Origin: an uncultured Clostridia bacterium | GTDB taxonomy: Bacteria > Bacillota > Clostridia > Oscillospirales > Ruminococcaceae | NCBI GenBank assembly: GCA_947625195.1 | Contig: CANQNK010000010.1 | Span: forward strand, 1-64,000 | Direction: 5' to 3' | DNA: 64,000 nucleotides | Shown: piece after piece, positions 7,200 through 16,057 of the stretch | How the letters are laid out: the number at the start of each line of letters is the position of its first letter | How positions within the stretch are numbered: position 1 is the first letter of the stretch | Made by a program: the position numbers and the translations under genes | Notes under the pieces: generated by a model | The model's input: only the letters and a program-made list of their open reading frames with translations | Told to the model about the DNA's origin: nothing | The model's database searches: none

Positions 7200-10139
7200 A
7201 TGGAAAAAACATATTGTTTGGGAATAGACGTCGGCTCTACGACCGTAAAAACGGTAATACTTGACGGCGACGAGATCAGAAGCTGTAAATACGAGCGTCA
7301 CTTTTCAAAGGTAAAGGAAACGGTTGCAAATCAGCTTAAGGAAATCGGAGAAAAGTATCCAGACGATAAGTTTAAAATAATGATCACCGGATCTGCCGGA
7401 CTGGGTATTGCAAATATGAGCGGGATAGATTTCACGCAGGAGGTTTACGCGGCATTCGTGGCCGTAAACAAGACATACCCTGATGCAGACGTTGTGGTAG
7501 AGCTCGGCGGTGAGGACGCAAAGATAATATTTCTTACCGGCGGAGTAGAGCAGAGAATGAACGGCTCGTGCGCAGGAGGAACCGGCGCGTTTATCGACCA
7601 GATGGCAACGCTTCTGGGAGTAACGCCTGACGAGCTTAACGACATGGCGTTAAAAAGCACCAAGCTTTATCCTATAGCATCAAGGTGCGGAGTTTTTGCA
7701 AAAAGCGATATTCAGCCGCTTCTTAATCAGGGTGCCAAAAAGGAGGATATCGCGGCGTCAATTTTTCAGGCGGTGGTAGACCAGACTGTTTCAGGACTTG
7801 CGCAGGGACGAAAAATAAGTGGTAAGGTGCTTTTTTTAGGCGGACCTCTTTCGTTTTTGAGCGCGCTGAGAAAGGCATTTGTAGATACGCTTAAGCTTGA
7901 TGACGATCACGCGGTGTTCCCGGAGCTTGCTCCGTGCTTTATGGCTTACGGTTCTGCCTTACAGGCTGCTGATGTAAGCGAGCCTATGACGGTAAAGGAC
8001 GCCCTTGAGAAGATTATGAACGCGAAAGCTTCCGACAATATAGTGGTTTCCGATCCGCTATTTGAGTCGCAGGAGGACTACATAGAATTTGTAGAGCGCC
8101 ATAAGGAAAGTGATCTTAAGTATGAGGACATAAGCAAATACACAGGAGAAGCATATCTCGGGATCGACGCAGGCTCTACAACGACAAAGCTTGTGCTTAT
8201 AACCCCGGACGGGAAGCTTTTGTACAATCACTACTGCTCAAACAAAGGTCAGCCGCTAGACGTTATTACAGAAAAGATAAAAGAGATATACTCGCTTTCG
8301 TGCGGTCGTATAAGGATAAAAGCGTCCGCCGTCACCGGCTACGGCGAGGATCTTATAAAGGCTGGGCTTGGCATTGATTTCGGTATTGTTGAGACGGTTG
8401 CTCATTTTAAGGCGGCATCTTACTTTTGCCCCGAGGTTGATTTTATTATAGACATCGGAGGACAGGACATAAAATGCTTCAAGATAAAAAACAACGCCAT
8501 AGACAGCATTATGTTAAACGAGGCCTGTTCCTCCGGGTGCGGGTCTTTCATACAGACATTTGCAAAGGCTCTGGGCTATGAAATAGCGGACTTTGCAAGG
8601 ATCGGGCTTTTTGCGAAGGCTCCGGTAGAGCTCGGCTCACGCTGCACTGTATTTATGAACAGCTCAGTAAAGCAGGCGCAGAAGGACGGCGCAAGCGTTG
8701 AGGACATCTCTGCGGGACTTTCGTCAAGCATTATAAAAAATGCCATTTACAAGGTCATAAGGGCAAAGAGCGTTGACGAGCTTGGAAAAAACATAGTCGT
8801 TCAAGGCGGAACTTTCTTAAACGATGCCGTTTTGCGCGCGTTTGAGAAGGAACTGAAGAGAAACGTTATACGTCCTGCGATCGCAGGGCTTATGGGAGCA
8901 TTCGGCTGTGCGCTTTACGCTAAGGAAAAGGCTGACGAAGAGTTTGTCTCGTCGATTCTTTCTAAAGAGCAGATAGAGAACTTTTCATATAAGCCTTCTT
9001 CCGCCGTATGCGGCGGATGCGGGGCGCACTGCAATCTTACTGTTATAAAATTTAACGATGGACGAAGGTTTATTTCCGGAAACCGCTGTGAAAAGGGTGC
9101 GGGAATAAAGCGAACAGACGTTATGGAAAACACTATTGAATATAAATACGGCCTTTTGCGGGAATATGAAAGCATAAAGCCCGACAAGCCTATCGCAAAG
9201 GTAGGACTGCCCATGACGCTTTCTTATTACGATCTGCTGCCGTTTTTCCATACGTTGTTTACGTCGCTGGGATTTGAGGTAGTGCTTAGCGAGGAATCCT
9301 CAAGAGAAACCTATTACAAGGGTCAGCAGACGATTCCGTCTGACACGGTGTGCTATCCGGCAAAGCTTGCTCACGGACATATAATGAGCCTGCTTGAAAA
9401 GGGAGCGGATTTTATCTTCTACCCTTGTATGAGCTATAACGTTGATGAGGGCGGCTCGGATAATCACTACAACTGCCCGGTGGTAGCCTATTATCCGGAG
9501 CTTTTAAAGGCAAATATGCCGCAGCTTAACGACGATAATTTCATATATCCGTATCTTGATATAAACAGAAAGAATCACACCGCAAAGGCCTTGTCAAGGG
9601 CGCTCAAGAAATACGGCGTCACAAAGGATCAGGTGTACAGCGTTTTGAACAAGGCATATTCTGAACAGGTAAGATACCGTAAAAAGATAGAATCAAAGGC
9701 TCAGGAAATAATATTTGAGGCCAGAAAGCTAGGAAAGAAAATAATCGTATTGGTTGGCAGACCGTACCACACAGACCCGGAGATAAATCACGGAATACAT
9801 AAGCTTATAGCGTCCTTGGGACTTGCGGTTGTTACTGGAGACAGCATAGCGAATTTGTCGGAGGTTCCTGCGCTTGATGTCTTGAATCAGTGGACTTATC
9901 ACTCGAGAATGTACCGAGCCGCCGAGTATGTTACCACACAGCCAGATATGCAGCTTGTGCAGCTTGTGTCTTTCGGCTGCGGAATAGACGCTGTTACCAC
10001 CGACGAGATAAGGGCGATACTTGAGGAAAAGGGAAAGCTTTATACCCAGCTTAAAATTGATGAGATAAATAACTTAGGTGCTGCCAAAATAAGACTCAGA
10101 AGTCTGGTTGCGTCTATTGAGGAGAAAGAGGGAAAGTAA
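7200..10139 (+). CDS. Two-domain acyl-CoA dehydratase activase (BadF/BadG/BcrA/BcrD ATPases plus DUF2229 region)
   Basis: About 979 aa. Two ASKHA ATPase domains of the BcrAD/HgdC type sit in tandem. The first starts at LGIDVGSTTVK and has the 4Fe-4S cysteines NGSCAGGTGAF and SRCGVFAKSD. The second starts at LGIDAGSTTTKL and has NEACSSGCGSF and SRCTVFMNSS. A C-terminal region with VCGGCGAHCN, PSDTVCYPAKLAHGH and FYPCMSYN follows. Family members use ATP to drive one electron into a 2-hydroxyacyl-CoA dehydratase or double-cubane protein. ATG 7185 is also in frame, but AAGGA abuts it directly, whereas ATG 7200 starts right before the first strand. The true substrate of this duplicated form is not established. 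The partner gene begins one base after the stop. Confidence 0.85.
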   Translation: MEKTYCLGIDVGSTTVKTVILDGDEIRSCKYERHFSKVKETVANQLKEIGEKYPDDKFKIMITGSAGLGIANMSGIDFTQEVYAAFVAVNKTYPDADVVVELGGEDAKIIFLTGGVEQRMNGSCAGGTGAFIDQMATLLGVTPDELNDMALKSTKLYPIASRCGVFAKSDIQPLLNQGAKKEDIAASIFQAVVDQTVSGLAQGRKISGKVLFLGGPLSFLSALRKAFVDTLKLDDDHAVFPELAPCFMAYGSALQAADVSEPMTVKDALEKIMNAKASDNIVVSDPLFESQEDYIEFVERHKESDLKYEDISKYTGEAYLGIDAGSTTTKLVLITPDGKLLYNHYCSNKGQPLDVITEKIKEIYSLSCGRIRIKASAVTGYGEDLIKAGLGIDFGIVETVAHFKAASYFCPEVDFIIDIGGQDIKCFKIKNNAIDSIMLNEACSSGCGSFIQTFAKALGYEIADFARIGLFAKAPVELGSRCTVFMNSSVKQAQKDGASVEDISAGLSSSIIKNAIYKVIRAKSVDELGKNIVVQGGTFLNDAVLRAFEKELKRNVIRPAIAGLMGAFGCALYAKEKADEEFVSSILSKEQIENFSYKPSSAVCGGCGAHCNLTVIKFNDGRRFISGNRCEKGAGIKRTDVMENTIEYKYGLLREYESIKPDKPIAKVGLPMTLSYYDLLPFFHTLFTSLGFEVVLSEESSRETYYKGQQTIPSDTVCYPAKLAHGHIMSLLEKGADFIFYPCMSYNVDEGGSDNHYNCPVVAYYPELLKANMPQLNDDNFIYPYLDINRKNHTAKALSRALKKYGVTKDQVYSVLNKAYSEQVRYRKKIESKAQEIIFEARKLGKKIIVLVGRPYHTDPEINHGIHKLIASLGLAVVTGDSIANLSEVPALDVLNQWTYHSRMYRAAEYVTTQPDMQLVQLVSFGCGIDAVTTDEIRAILEEKGKLYTQLKIDEINNLGAAKIRLRSLVASIEEKEGK

Positions 10140-11378
10140 ATGGCAGGTTCAAAAAGAGTTCCGAAACCGTTTTTAACCGATCAGATGAAAAAAGAATACA
10201 CTATTTTAGTTCCCGATATGCTTCCGATCCATTTTAAGCTTATCATTGCTATCTTGGAGGAGTACGGATACAGGCTTGAGCTTTTGCAGACATCAACCAG
10301 AGCAGTTATCGACGAGGGACTTAAAAACGTCCACAACGATACCTGCTATCCTGCGCTGCTTGTGATCGGGCAGTTTATGGAGGCGCTTAAAAGCGGAAAG
10401 TATGATGTAAATAAAACCGCGCTTATGATAACACAGACGGGCGGCGGTTGCAGAGCTTCAAACTATATACACCTTTTAAGAAAGGCTCTTGCAGCGGATT
10501 TTCCTCAGGTCCCCGTGATATCCTTAAACTTCTCAGGGCTTGAAAAGCAGGCGTCATTTAAGATAACCCCTTTTATTGCGCTTAAGCTTATTTATGCGGT
10601 TATGTACGGCGATCTTCTTATGCTGCTTTACAACCAATGCCGCCCTTATGAAATAAACGAGGGAGATACCGACAGGGTTTTGGCTTACTGGCAGGATAAG
10701 CTTTCTTACGCTCTTAAGCACAACAAGTATCTTAACACCAAAAAGCTTTACAGAAAGATCCTTGACGGTTTTAAGGCAATACCGAGAACAAAGGACAAAA
10801 AGCCGAGAGTTGGAATTGTAGGTGAGATTTATGTAAAGTATTCTCCTCTGGCAAACAACGGCCTTAACGAATTTTTGATCTCAGAGGGGTGTGAGTCCTA
10901 TGTTCCCGGACTTTTGGACTTTGTTTTGTACTGTGCATCTGATTCTCTTAACGACAAGCGCCTGTACGACTCTGTTACGGCAAGAACACTAATGTTTGAT
11001 ATAGGATACGAAGTGCTTTATAAGTTCCAAAAGCAGCAGATAAAAGTCATTGAGGAGCATGGGGAGTTTTTCCCGCCCCATGATTTTGAACAGCTGAGAG
11101 AATACGCCGATAAGTATATAAATCAGGGCGTGAAAATGGGAGAGGGCTGGCTGATAACGGCTGAAATGGCTGCTCTTGCGGAAACGGGAACGCAGAACAT
11201 CATCTGCACACAGCCGTTTGGCTGTCTGCCAAATCACATAGTTGCAAAGGGAATGAGCAGAGTAATTAAGCAGGCGTATCCAGACGCAAATATAGTGGCG
11301 ATCGACTACGATCCCGGTGCTACAAAGGTAAATCAGGAAAACAGAATCAAACTAATGCTTGCGAATGCGAGAAAATAA
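10140..11378 (+). CDS. 2-hydroxyacyl-CoA dehydratase (HgdB/BcrC-like) partner protein
   Basis: A 412-aa soluble protein beginning directly after the activase stop codon, so co-translation is likely. Cysteine segments expected for an Fe-S dehydratase subunit are seen: HNDTCYPALLVIGQ, TGGGCRASNY and CTQPFGCLPNHIV. With the upstream ATPase it forms the pair often annotated as 2-hydroxyglutaryl-CoA dehydratase. No CoA-transferase, acyl-CoA dehydrogenase or electron-transfer flavoprotein gene is next to it, so a classical amino-acid fermentation role is not supported by context. A reductase with a double-cubane-type cluster is an alternative. Confidence 0.8.
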   Translation: MAGSKRVPKPFLTDQMKKEYTILVPDMLPIHFKLIIAILEEYGYRLELLQTSTRAVIDEGLKNVHNDTCYPALLVIGQFMEALKSGKYDVNKTALMITQTGGGCRASNYIHLLRKALAADFPQVPVISLNFSGLEKQASFKITPFIALKLIYAVMYGDLLMLLYNQCRPYEINEGDTDRVLAYWQDKLSYALKHNKYLNTKKLYRKILDGFKAIPRTKDKKPRVGIVGEIYVKYSPLANNGLNEFLISEGCESYVPGLLDFVLYCASDSLNDKRLYDSVTARTLMFDIGYEVLYKFQKQQIKVIEEHGEFFPPHDFEQLREYADKYINQGVKMGEGWLITAEMAALAETGTQNIICTQPFGCLPNHIVAKGMSRVIKQAYPDANIVAIDYDPGATKVNQENRIKLMLANARK

Positions 11379-11413
11379 GTGTAACGGCATATATAGAAAG
11401 GAATGATAGGATT

Positions 11414-12910
11414 ATGAGGCTTGCCGCTGTATTCAAGGATAATATGGTCTTGCAAAGAGATAAGGAAATAAGAATTTTCGGCAGCTGCAACGAGGGTGAT
11501 GAAATAGTTGTGACCCTTGCCGGTGTAACGGTAAAGACAAAAAGCAAGGGCGGCAGATTTCTGGTAGCTTTTCCGCCGATCGAAAAGCAGACGGGAGTAG
11601 AGCTTTACGTTACTAACGGTCTTGAAACGATAACGAGAAAAAATATAGCTGTCGGCGAGGTATGGCTTGCAGGAGGACAGTCTAATATGGAGCTTTCTAT
11701 AGCAAATGCCAAGGATGCAGACAAGTATCTGGAGCTTGCCGAAAAAAGCGATATTCGTTACTATAACGTACCAAGAATGGAGTACAAAAACGACGAGTTT
11801 TATGAGGCGGAGAAAAACAGCGAGTGGACCTTTCACTCAAAGGAAAAGGCGAGAGAGTGGAGCGCGGTTGCGTTTCACTTTGCAAAAATGCTTGAGGAGG
11901 AGCTTGACCTTACTATCGGAATAATCGGCTGCAATCTGGGCGGAACCTCGGCAAGCTTATGGGTGGACAGAGAAACTCTTTCAAGCGATCCCGTTACTAA
12001 CCGATACGTTATCGACTATGATAATAAGGTCGGCGGTAAAACCGCCGAGGAACAGAAAAAGGAATATGACGACTACAAGGAATACTCAAAGGAATGGAAC
12101 AAAAAGCTTGGTGAGTTTTATGCTGAGAATCCAGGCGGCTCATGGGACGAGGCTTTAAAATACGCGGGAGAAAACCGCTGGCCCGGACCTATGGGGCTTA
12201 CAAATCCCTTCAGATTAAGCGGACTTTACGATATAATGCTGTCTCGTGTTGCGCCGTTTGCGATAAGAGGCTTTATATACTATCAGGGTGAGGAGGACAC
12301 CGCCGTATGCGAGCGGTATGACGCGGTATTCAATATGCTTATAAAGGCTTGGCGCAGGTACTTTATGGACGAGAGTCTGCCGTTTATATGCGTATCTCTT
12401 CCGATGTTCTGGTATCACGATGCTCCGGACGACAAGACCTGGCCGGTTGTACGTCAGGCACAGCAAAATGCAGCCAAGAAAAACAAGGGAGTTTACACTG
12501 CCGTGGCGCTTGACTGCGGTGAGATTGATAACATTCACCCAACCGACAAGCTGCCTGTTGGACAACGTCTGGCGCTTCTGGCACTAGACAAGGTTTACAA
12601 AATTGCAAAAAATGCGGATGCACCGGAATTTTGCGGATTTTCTCAATCGGGAAACGAGGTAAGGATCACGTTCAAAAATACCTGCGGAGGGCTTGTGCTA
12701 AAATTTAACGATAAGCCAATAGGCTTTGAGATTTCTGACGACGGGGAAAGCTTTACGCCTGCCGACGCTGAGATATCCTCAGACGATGTAATAATCAAGA
12801 CGGATAAGATGATAACCGATGTAAGATACCAGTGGGTAAATTACGGTGAGGTGAATTTGTTCGGTAAAAACGGACTTCCCGCGGCGTCGTTCTGGGCAAA
12901 GCTGAATTGA
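11414..12910 (+). CDS. Sialate O-acetylesterase-like SGNH hydrolase
   Basis: A 498-aa protein of the 9-O-acetyl sialic acid esterase family, which removes acetyl groups from sialic acid or other glycans. The nucleophile block GGQSNMEL lies near residue 90, an oxyanion-type NLGGTSAS near 180 and the catalytic Asp/His block DNIHPTDK near 375. No signal peptide is visible, so it probably acts inside the cell. AAAGGA lies 12 nt before ATG 11414. Its stop overlaps the TTG start of the radical SAM gene (ATTGA), so the two are translationally coupled. No sialidase or sialic acid catabolism genes lie in the window. Confidence 0.85.
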   Translation: MRLAAVFKDNMVLQRDKEIRIFGSCNEGDEIVVTLAGVTVKTKSKGGRFLVAFPPIEKQTGVELYVTNGLETITRKNIAVGEVWLAGGQSNMELSIANAKDADKYLELAEKSDIRYYNVPRMEYKNDEFYEAEKNSEWTFHSKEKAREWSAVAFHFAKMLEEELDLTIGIIGCNLGGTSASLWVDRETLSSDPVTNRYVIDYDNKVGGKTAEEQKKEYDDYKEYSKEWNKKLGEFYAENPGGSWDEALKYAGENRWPGPMGLTNPFRLSGLYDIMLSRVAPFAIRGFIYYQGEEDTAVCERYDAVFNMLIKAWRRYFMDESLPFICVSLPMFWYHDAPDDKTWPVVRQAQQNAAKKNKGVYTAVALDCGEIDNIHPTDKLPVGQRLALLALDKVYKIAKNADAPEFCGFSQSGNEVRITFKNTCGGLVLKFNDKPIGFEISDDGESFTPADAEISSDDVIIKTDKMITDVRYQWVNYGEVNLFGKNGLPAASFWAKLN

Positions 12911-13779
12911 TCTGCAATCTTTGCCCCAGAGAATGTGGCGTTGACCGAAGCGTATCAGTCGGCTTTTGCGGTATGGGTGAGGAAATAACCGCTGCAAAGG
13001 CTTATCTGCATCGCTTTGAAGAGCCGCCCATAAGCGGGGACAGGGGGAGCGGCACGGTGTTTTTCTCAGGCTGCAATCTCAACTGCGTGTTTTGTCAAAA
13101 CGATAAAATTTCGCACAAGAAATATGGGCATAAAATAACTTTTGAGCGACTTGCCGATATTTTTTACGAGCTTGAGGACAAAGGCGCTCACAACATAAAT
13201 CTCGTTACTCCGTCTCATTTTACTTATCAGATCCTAAAGGCGCTTGATATTGCAAAGCCGTATCTTAAAATTCCCGTTGTATTTAATTCCTCAGGCTATG
13301 AAAAAACACATACGCTTAAAATGTGGGAGGGCTATGCGGACATATACCTTCCCGATTTAAAGTATGTCTCCTCCTGCCTTTCTGAAAAATACTCCAAAGC
13401 TTCAGATTACTTCAAATATGCCTCAGCCGCTATTTTAGAGATGAATCGCCAGGCAGGAGATTTACAATTTGATGTAAACGGGATCCTTCAGAAAGGGCTT
13501 ATCATACGACACCTTATACTTCCGGGGTGTTACAAGGACAGCATCTCGGCGCTTAAGTGGATATCGGAAAACATAAGCGGTGAATTTCTGGTGAGCATTA
13601 TGAATCAGTACACGCCGAATGAAAACGTAAGTGGTACAAAGCTTGACAGGCGATTATCCGTTTTTGAATACAAAAAGGTGTTGAGTTTTGCTGAGGAGCT
13701 GGAACTTAAGGGCTTTTCGCAGAAGCGCGAAGCCGCAAAAAGCATATACACCCCGATATTTGATCTGGAAGGAATATAG
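12907..13779 (+). CDS. Radical SAM protein, pyruvate formate-lyase activase-like (PflX type)
   Basis: A 290-aa protein with a TTG start overlapping the upstream stop by 4 nt. An N-terminal CNLCPRECGV motif is followed by GCNLNCVFCQN, the CxxxCxxC that binds the radical-SAM 4Fe-4S cluster. LVTPSHF, VFNSSGYE and DIYLPDLKY strands of the TIM barrel follow. The family resembles PflA but its targets are unknown. It is the last gene of the operon starting at 7200 and is followed by a terminator. Confidence 0.85.
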   Translation: MICNLCPRECGVDRSVSVGFCGMGEEITAAKAYLHRFEEPPISGDRGSGTVFFSGCNLNCVFCQNDKISHKKYGHKITFERLADIFYELEDKGAHNINLVTPSHFTYQILKALDIAKPYLKIPVVFNSSGYEKTHTLKMWEGYADIYLPDLKYVSSCLSEKYSKASDYFKYASAAILEMNRQAGDLQFDVNGILQKGLIIRHLILPGCYKDSISALKWISENISGEFLVSIMNQYTPNENVSGTKLDRRLSVFEYKKVLSFAEELELKGFSQKREAAKSIYTPIFDLEGI

Positions 13780-13787
13780 TCAAGTAA

Positions 13788-13830
13788 GAAAACCTCCCGT
13801 GAGACTGATTTTGCTCACGAGAGGTTTTTA
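13788..13830 (+). terminator. Terminator of the activase/radical SAM operon
   Basis: AAAACCTCCCGTGAG pairs with CTCACGAGAGGTTTTT (one mismatch), ending in a T run 9 bp after the stop. Confidence 0.85.
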
Positions 13831-13911
13831 AGATAGGTATTTCTATCTAACCCGCAATAGTATCTTTTATGCACGTGATTTGTCATGTGCAAAACCGAAA
13901 GGCGTTAGATA
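13831..13911. other. Possible structured RNA element
   Basis: Nested complementary segments: AGATAG/CTATCT (13831-13848), ATCTAAC (about 13844-13850) with GTTAGAT (about 13904-13910), an internal hairpin GCACGTGA-TTTG-TCATGTGC (13871-13890) and CCGAAAGG, which could form a GAAA tetraloop. The arms fit a small multi-stem RNA, but I cannot match it to a known riboswitch or ncRNA family and cannot tell its strand. Confidence 0.3.
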
Positions 13912-14098
13912 TAATCTTTTTTCATCTAAATTATATTACTTAGATTATAAAAATAATGTAGAAATATGTCGCGCAAAAATAAAAAGAGAAAAAATATTGT
14001 TAGGCTTTTAAAAGCTATTTCTATTTGTTTGCTCTCTGTTTGTTAAATTGTATCAAATTCTTTTCATTCAGGGTTCACAGCCTCTTTGGATTGGGTAT

Positions 14099-14123
14099 AA
14101 AAAAGCCCTGCATAGCAGAGCTT
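14099..14123 (-). terminator. Terminator of the small leftward gene
   Basis: Complement strand: AAGCTCTGC-TAT-GCAGGGCTT followed by a T run. It lies about 100 bp downstream of the small ORF at 14225-14308, supporting a short leftward transcript. Confidence 0.65.
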
Positions 14124-14224
14124 GTAATTATTTCTTTATAGAGTGCGTTTTGTTTTCTAGATCTAATAAAACTTCTGCATTCCTTTTTTGCTTTTCAATC
14201 AATTCTATTTCTTTCAGTTTTGCG

Positions 14225-14308
14225 TTACTCTAAATTTCCATCTTTTGAACCGAGGATTAAAGATTTGACAACAATCGTTATTAAATTTGCAAGATTTTTA
14301 AATTTCAT
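14225..14308 (-). CDS. Small 27-aa peptide gene, possibly frameshifted from a ~59-aa protein
   Basis: On the complement strand ATG 14308 follows a strong GAGGAGG site by 6 nt and encodes a 27-residue peptide starting MKFKNLANLITIVVKSLILG, then SKDGNLE and TAA. The N-terminal part is basic and amphipathic to hydrophobic. In the +1 frame from just before this stop, 31 further Lys/Glu-rich, helix-like codons run to a TAA at 14128-14130. The gene may thus be a single-base-frameshifted form of a protein of about 59 aa, or a genuine short peptide. A terminator follows at 14099-14123. I do not recognise the family. Confidence 0.45.
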   Translation of the reverse strand: MKFKNLANLITIVVKSLILGSKDGNLE

Positions 14309-14526
14309 ATTTTCCTCCTCTGGTGAATTAAATTACCGGTATTAAAATTAAACTAATTAAATTTATCCCAAGTGCGAAAACAAAATATCGTTAAAAATGT
14401 CGTATTTTGTACAAACAAAGAACGTTTAATCACAATGATACGCGTTCTTGGATCCTCATTATACATATGTCAGGTATGCTTTCCGCTGCTAGAATTTTTT
14501 GATCTGTAAATATTGTCACGGTTGTA

Positions 14527-14555
14527 TTGACATTTTAATGTAAATATAGTATAAT
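14527..14555 (+). promoter_or_regulatory. Sigma-A promoter of the foldase-like lipoprotein gene
   Basis: TTGACA (14527-14532), 17-bp spacer, TATAAT (14550-14555). A GGGAGG ribosome site follows before ATG 14589. Confidence 0.9.
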
Positions 14556-14588
14556 ATTTAAGATTATTAAATACAGGGAGGCAGTTTA

Positions 14589-15962
14589 ATGTTTAAGAAA
14601 AAAATAGCCGCAATTTCCTGTGCCGGAGCTATGGCTGTCGGACTTGCAGGCTGTGCGGATATGTCAAAGATAATGACAGTTGACGGAAAAGGGATCAACG
14701 CAGGTGTGTACATCGACTATATGCTTAATGAGTATACCATGCAAAGCTATTACGCTCAGTATTTTCAGTCTTCGGATGATGAGACCGAGTTTTTGAAGAA
14801 GGAGTATTCTGATGGCGAAACCTACTCTGAGCATTTTAAAAATACCGCTTTGGAGCAGACCATAAGAGGCGTTGCCGCTGACAAGCTGTTTGCTGACGAG
14901 GGGCTTGAGCTTTCGGACGACGATAAGGCGGAAATAGAAGATAGTGTTTCTTCTATGTTCGATCAGTTCGGCGATGAGTACCTTGAGCTTCAGGGAATTT
15001 CAGAGGAATCTGTAAAAATCGTTTACACATATGAAAAGCAAAAGGAGCTTTTATTCGATCATTTTTATGACGAAGGCGGCACAAAGGCCGTTTCAGATGA
15101 CGATATCAAATCCTATATGAGCGACAACTATCTAAGATATAAAATGATAACTATATCGAAAACTCCAACCTCAACCTCTGGCGATGAGGCTACCGACGAG
15201 GAGAAGAAGGAAGCTGACGCAAAGGCTAAGGAGCAGGCGGACAAGTATCTTGCCCTTGCAGAAAAAACCGATTCTGACGGCTTTGACGAAGTTATAAAGC
15301 AGTATGAGGAGGATACCGAGAAAGCTTCTGAGGAAACGACTGAGGAGGCGACAGCCGAGGCTACTACTGAAGCTGTGAGCGAGGAGCCTGAGATAGATAC
15401 GACGGCTGAGTATACTGTTACTTTCGTTGACCCGGACGGAAAGGAGTACGATGAGGATTCGGATTATCCTCCGCAGACAGTCAAGGGCGGAGATAAGGCT
15501 AAAAAGCCGGATACCCATCCTGAGAAGCCATACTACCAGTTTACCGGCTGGTATTCGGACTCATCGAACACTACCGAGTTTGATTTTGACGAGCCCGTTT
15601 CAGCTGACACAAAGGTATATTCCGGATTTGATACAAACGAGGTTTTGACTCAGTACGATGAAGAAAACGCAAGCGATATTCAGAAAAAGATAAAGAAACT
15701 TGAAATTGGTAAGCCGTCTTTGGAATCTGACGACAACAACTACTATGTGATTATTAAGCTTGATCCTGCTGAAAGGGAGGATTATCTTACAGGCGGAAGC
15801 GAGCGTCAAGATATAATTCACACTATGAAGTCTGATGAGTTTAATAAGACTCTTGACGATCTGGCTGATAAAATGAATATTGATAAAAATAAAAGCGCAC
15901 TGGATAAGTACACTCCTGAAAAGCTGGAGGAAATTGCCGAGAAATATTCTCAAAAGAAGTAA
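14589..15962 (+). CDS. Foldase/PrsA-like lipoprotein with inserted InlB-type repeat
   Basis: A 457-aa exported lipoprotein: basic MFKKK start, hydrophobic core and lipobox LAGC with Cys22. The first half is helical and resembles SurA/PrsA N-terminal chaperone domains (VDGKGINAGVYIDYML; YEKQKELLFDHFY; DDDIKSYMSDNYLRYKMITIS). Where a parvulin domain would be expected there are two Glu/Thr/Ala-rich linkers and, at about residues 275-350, a Listeria/Bacteroides (InlB B-type) repeat with FVDPDGKEY, GWYSD and ADTKVY motifs. A PrsA-like tail follows (YYVIIKLDPAE and helices). It is probably an extracytoplasmic chaperone. Whether it keeps isomerase activity is unclear because no parvulin core is obvious. 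Confidence 0.75.
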   Translation: MFKKKIAAISCAGAMAVGLAGCADMSKIMTVDGKGINAGVYIDYMLNEYTMQSYYAQYFQSSDDETEFLKKEYSDGETYSEHFKNTALEQTIRGVAADKLFADEGLELSDDDKAEIEDSVSSMFDQFGDEYLELQGISEESVKIVYTYEKQKELLFDHFYDEGGTKAVSDDDIKSYMSDNYLRYKMITISKTPTSTSGDEATDEEKKEADAKAKEQADKYLALAEKTDSDGFDEVIKQYEEDTEKASEETTEEATAEATTEAVSEEPEIDTTAEYTVTFVDPDGKEYDEDSDYPPQTVKGGDKAKKPDTHPEKPYYQFTGWYSDSSNTTEFDFDEPVSADTKVYSGFDTNEVLTQYDEENASDIQKKIKKLEIGKPSLESDDNNYYVIIKLDPAEREDYLTGGSERQDIIHTMKSDEFNKTLDDLADKMNIDKNKSALDKYTPEKLEEIAEKYSQKK

Positions 15963-15977
15963 GTAAAGAAAAATTAA

Positions 15978-16018
15978 GGCTGTTATAAAATCAAAACTGA
16001 TTTTATAACAGCCTTTTT
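15978..16018 (+). terminator. Bidirectional terminator between the foldase gene and rlmH
   Basis: Perfect 16-bp stem GGCTGTTATAAAATCA / TGATTTTATAACAGCC with a 4-nt loop, TTTTT on the + side and a T-rich run on the - side. Confidence 0.9.
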
Positions 16019-16057
16019 CGTTATGTCAATCTTTTCAAAATGAGATTTAAGAACCGT

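Noticed and set aside
13871-13890. GCACGTGA/TCATGTGC hairpin as a terminator
   Set aside because: It is followed by AAAACCG on the + strand and ATAAAAG on the - strand, not a T run; it is kept only as part of a possible structured RNA.
14048-14233. A 61-aa + strand ORF in the 13.8-14.6 kb gap
   Set aside because: It lies antisense to the small leftward gene and its +1 continuation, has no ribosome site and overlaps the leftward terminator.
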